NCBI GenBank assembly: GCA_032717465.1
Contig: CM064632.1
Coordinates: forward strand, 22,892,951 to 22,956,950
Direction: 5' to 3'
DNA: 64,000 bases
Source: Coenobita brevimanus
Taxonomy: Eukaryota; Arthropoda; Malacostraca; Decapoda; Coenobitidae
Shown here: in pieces, positions 61,740 to 64,000 of the stretch
Layout of the letters: the number at the start of each line of letters is the position of its first letter
How positions within the stretch are numbered: the first letter of the stretch is position 1
The notes under the pieces: generated by a model
Told to the model about the DNA's origin: nothing
What the model saw: only the letters and a program-made list of their open reading frames with translations
Databases searched by the model: none
Made by a program: the position numbers and the translations under genes

Positions 61740-62780
61740 TTGTCTAATGCTTCCAGAGATTGAGTCTGCTTTCCGAAGCAGCGTGTGTGAGAGTTTCCAG
61801 AGTACTTAATTATGAGATGGTACATGCAGTGATGAAGCGTATATGGCAAGAAGGGTCATGTATGTCCAAATGAAGCCCTACAATATTGCGTCCAAATAAA
61901 GTCCTAGAATATTGGGAATGTCTTTCTGGTGAGAGTGCTTGGTTAAAAAGGGATATTTTTTAGTTTTTTTGAGAGTCTTGTCTGTCAGGAATGCAGAGAA
62001 TGATGGTTGGTTTGGTTGGTAAAGCAGTGATTCTGTTTCGCCTAAGAAAGTATGTTAGTGTGTGTTGGTACTATTGTAGCTGGCCTGCTGCTTGTTGAGT
62101 TTTGGGCCGTTGTGAAATTATTACGATGTCATTGGCATAGGACAGTACTGTTAATGAAGGAGGAGGGGTTGGCAGGTCATGGAGGACAACGTTAAAAACT
62201 GAGCGTGTAAGGACTAACCCCCGTGCATAGTGGATTGTATTTTGAATCTGGAACTTTGGTTTATGGCGGAGCACCTAGGGCTGCTTGCCTGTGAGGAAGT
62301 TGTCCAGCCATTACTTACTGTTATTGTCTTCTATGTTCTTGTCTGAGACTTGACCTATCAGGATGTGTTTAGGTACAGTACATAAAACTTAATGTCTGTT
62401 GCTTGTTACTGTGATTCTTATTGTGGTTATTTCTTATGGAAGGCATCTAGGATGAGTTGTGTTGGAGAGGTGTGTGTGGTGACCGATTGCTTAGGTCGAA
62501 ATACATGTTGGAGTCAGATAGAGGGATATGGAGAGTGATGGTCTTTAGGATTAATTTTAAGAGTCGGATAGTGTACATAACAGCGATATTGGTTTGAATA
62601 AAGAAGGATTATTAGGTTATTTTCTTGGCTCCAGTATAGGTATAATAACAGCTTTCATCCAAGCATCAGGGATTTGGGTGTGAGTACAGACAAAGAGGAA
62701 TGCTTCAATGTGGGAGGTTGTAGCGGTGGAGTCGAGAGGTGGAGGAATGAAATATTATCTGGTCTTGGTGCTTTTTCATT
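61740..62780 (-). pseudogene. Decayed LINE reverse transcriptase (jockey/I-like)
   Basis: Read on the minus strand in several frames. RPDNISF near 62750; HIEAFLFVCTHTQIPDAWMK and AVIIPILEPRK near 62660-62700 (RT fingers); LTRSVFNVVLHDLPTPPPS near 62190 (motif B region, first residues lost); and LSYANDIVIIS near 62125, where the catalytic YADD has become YAND. Past it, RITALPTKPTIILCIPDRQD suggests the thumb. At least six stops or frame changes occur. It is a separate family from the other LINEs here and the oldest-looking. Confidence 0.72.
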
Positions 62781-62970
62781 TTCTTTTTTCTTCTTGTGTG
62801 TGTGTGTGTGTTGTTATGGTCAGGACAACTCTAGTATTTTATTCGATCTAACTGCATACAATTTACTCAGCCAAAAATGAGCCACAGGAGCAAGATGATT
62901 AATACTCCATTGCCCCCCTTATAATTAGTACAACTCTAGTATCCTATTCCACCTTCTAGCAGACGATTTT

Positions 62971-64000
62971 GTTAGCAAAGAGTGAGTCACAGAAGCTGAA
63001 CATGTTAAGAGTGAGTCACAGAAGCTGAACATGTTAAGAGTGAGTCACAGAAGCTGAACATGTTAGCTAAGAGTGAGTCACAGAAGCTGAACATGTTAGC
63101 TATGAGTGAGTCACAGAAGCTGAACATGTTAGCTAAGAGTGAGTCACAGAAGCTGAACATGTTAGCTATGAGTGAGTCACAGAAGCTGAACATGTTAGCT
63201 ATGAGTGAGTCACAGAAGCTGAACATGTTAGCTATGAGTGAGTCACAGAAGCTGAACATGTTAAGAGTGAGTCACAGAAGCTGAACATGTTAGCTAAGAG
63301 TGAGTCACAGAAGCTGAGCATGTTAAGAGTGAGTCACAGAAGCTGAACATGTTAGCTATGAGTGAGTCACAGAAGCTGAACATGTTAAGAGTGAGTCACA
63401 GAAGCTGAACATGTTAAGAGTGAGTCACAGAAGCTGAACATGTTAGCTATGAGTGAGTCACAGAAGCCGAACATGTTAAGTGTGAGTCACAGAAGCTGAA
63501 CATGTTAGCTAAGAGTGAGTCACAGAAGCTGAACATGTTAGCTAAGAGTGAGTCACAGAAGCTGAACATGTTAGCTAAGAGTGAGTCAGACGCTGAACAT
63601 GTTAGCTAAGAGTGAGTCAGACGCTGACCATTTTAGCTAAGAGTGAGTCACAAAAGCTGAACATGTTAGCTAAGAGTGAGTCAGAAGCTGAACATGTTAG
63701 CTAAGAGTGAGTCAGAAGCTGAACAACAGAAGTTGAACATGTTAGCTTTGAGTGAGTCCCAGAAGTTGAACATGTTAGCTATGAGTGAGTCACAGAAGTT
63801 GAACATGTTAGCTATGAGTGAGTCACAGAAGTTGAACATGTTAGCTTTGAGTGAGTCACAGAAGCTGAACATGCTAGCTATAAGTGAGTCACAGAAGCTG
63901 AACATGTTAGCTATGAGTGAGTCACAGAAGTTGAACATGTTAGCTATGAGTGAGTCACAGAAGCTGAACATGCTAGCTATAAGTGAGTCACAGAAGCTGA
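62971..64000. repeat. 29/33-bp satellite array, continues past the window
   Basis: About thirty-two units of gagtgagtcacagaagctga followed by acatgtta and, in the 33-bp form, gcta. The 29-bp form lacks those four bases. Units with tcagacgctg or tcagaagctg (short deletions) cluster at 63585-63725, and units with aagttgaac cluster at 63730-63960. TGAGTCA, an exact AP-1 consensus, is present in most units. Both strands read open for runs of 33-bp units (11 residues each), but 29-bp units shift the frame, so coding is unlikely. Confidence 0.95.

Noticed and set aside
62971..64000. CRISPR-like regular repeat array
   Set aside because: The 29/33-bp units are directly contiguous with no unique spacers, and the rest of the window is animal-type DNA. 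It is a satellite.

Overview
The window is eukaryotic and almost certainly from an animal with a large, repeat-rich genome. The long dinucleotide microsatellites, CR1/L2-, RTE- and jockey-like LINEs, tRNA-derived SINEs and a Ty3/Gypsy element fit a decapod crustacean best; that is inference, since no diagnostic host gene is present. I find no convincing host protein-coding exon, no rRNA gene, no functional tRNA gene and nothing prokaryotic. Nearly every recognisable coding stretch belongs to a retroelement, and nearly all are broken. The many apparent Cys/Val, His/Thr, Ser/Leu and Arg/Glu reading frames are translated microsatellites. All coordinates and comparisons were made by eye.

Layout. 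1-10202 is one copy of a ~10-kb block that recurs, same orientation, at 37052-47118. It holds a dead CR1/L2-type LINE, compound microsatellites, a tRNA-like SINE head, a less repetitive stretch with a candidate recursive-splicing site, pyrimidine-rich DNA, AGGTCA-type repeats and TGG-rich DNA. It stops at a 100-N gap (10203-10302) and may be a false (haplotype) duplication. 10303-20702 is intergenic or intronic DNA with LINE tails, minisatellites, pyrimidine tracts and two families of short dispersed repeats. 20703-22928 is a jockey-like LINE on the minus strand. 23333-29607 is a complete LTR retrotransposon with ~785-bp LTRs. 29660-30720 holds two decayed LINE ends. 31146-36131 is GT/GA, TGG and GATGGTGAAAAT-type repeat DNA into which a 5'-truncated RTE-like LINE with a long open frame has inserted. 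36132-47118 is the longest CR1/L2 copy followed by the rest of the second duplicate. 47119-52165 is pyrimidine-rich and tandem-repeat DNA. 52169-55700 is a fuller copy of the jockey-like LINE with a SINE nested in it. 55740-62970 holds microsatellites, AGGTCA-type repeats, a third CR1/L2 copy, a second SINE and another decayed LINE. 62971-64000 is a 29/33-bp satellite running off the window.

The most notable element is the LTR retrotransposon. Its protein domains lie in the order gag, protease, integrase, reverse transcriptase, RNase H, with integrase before reverse transcriptase. This is the Ty1/copia order, yet the domain sequences are Ty3/Gypsy-like. That architecture is known for the Gmr1 group of Gypsy elements. 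Other points worth checking are the zero-length-exon splice motif at 4128-4136, the satellite with an AP-1 consensus in most units, the two short dispersed repeat families, and the probable false duplication.
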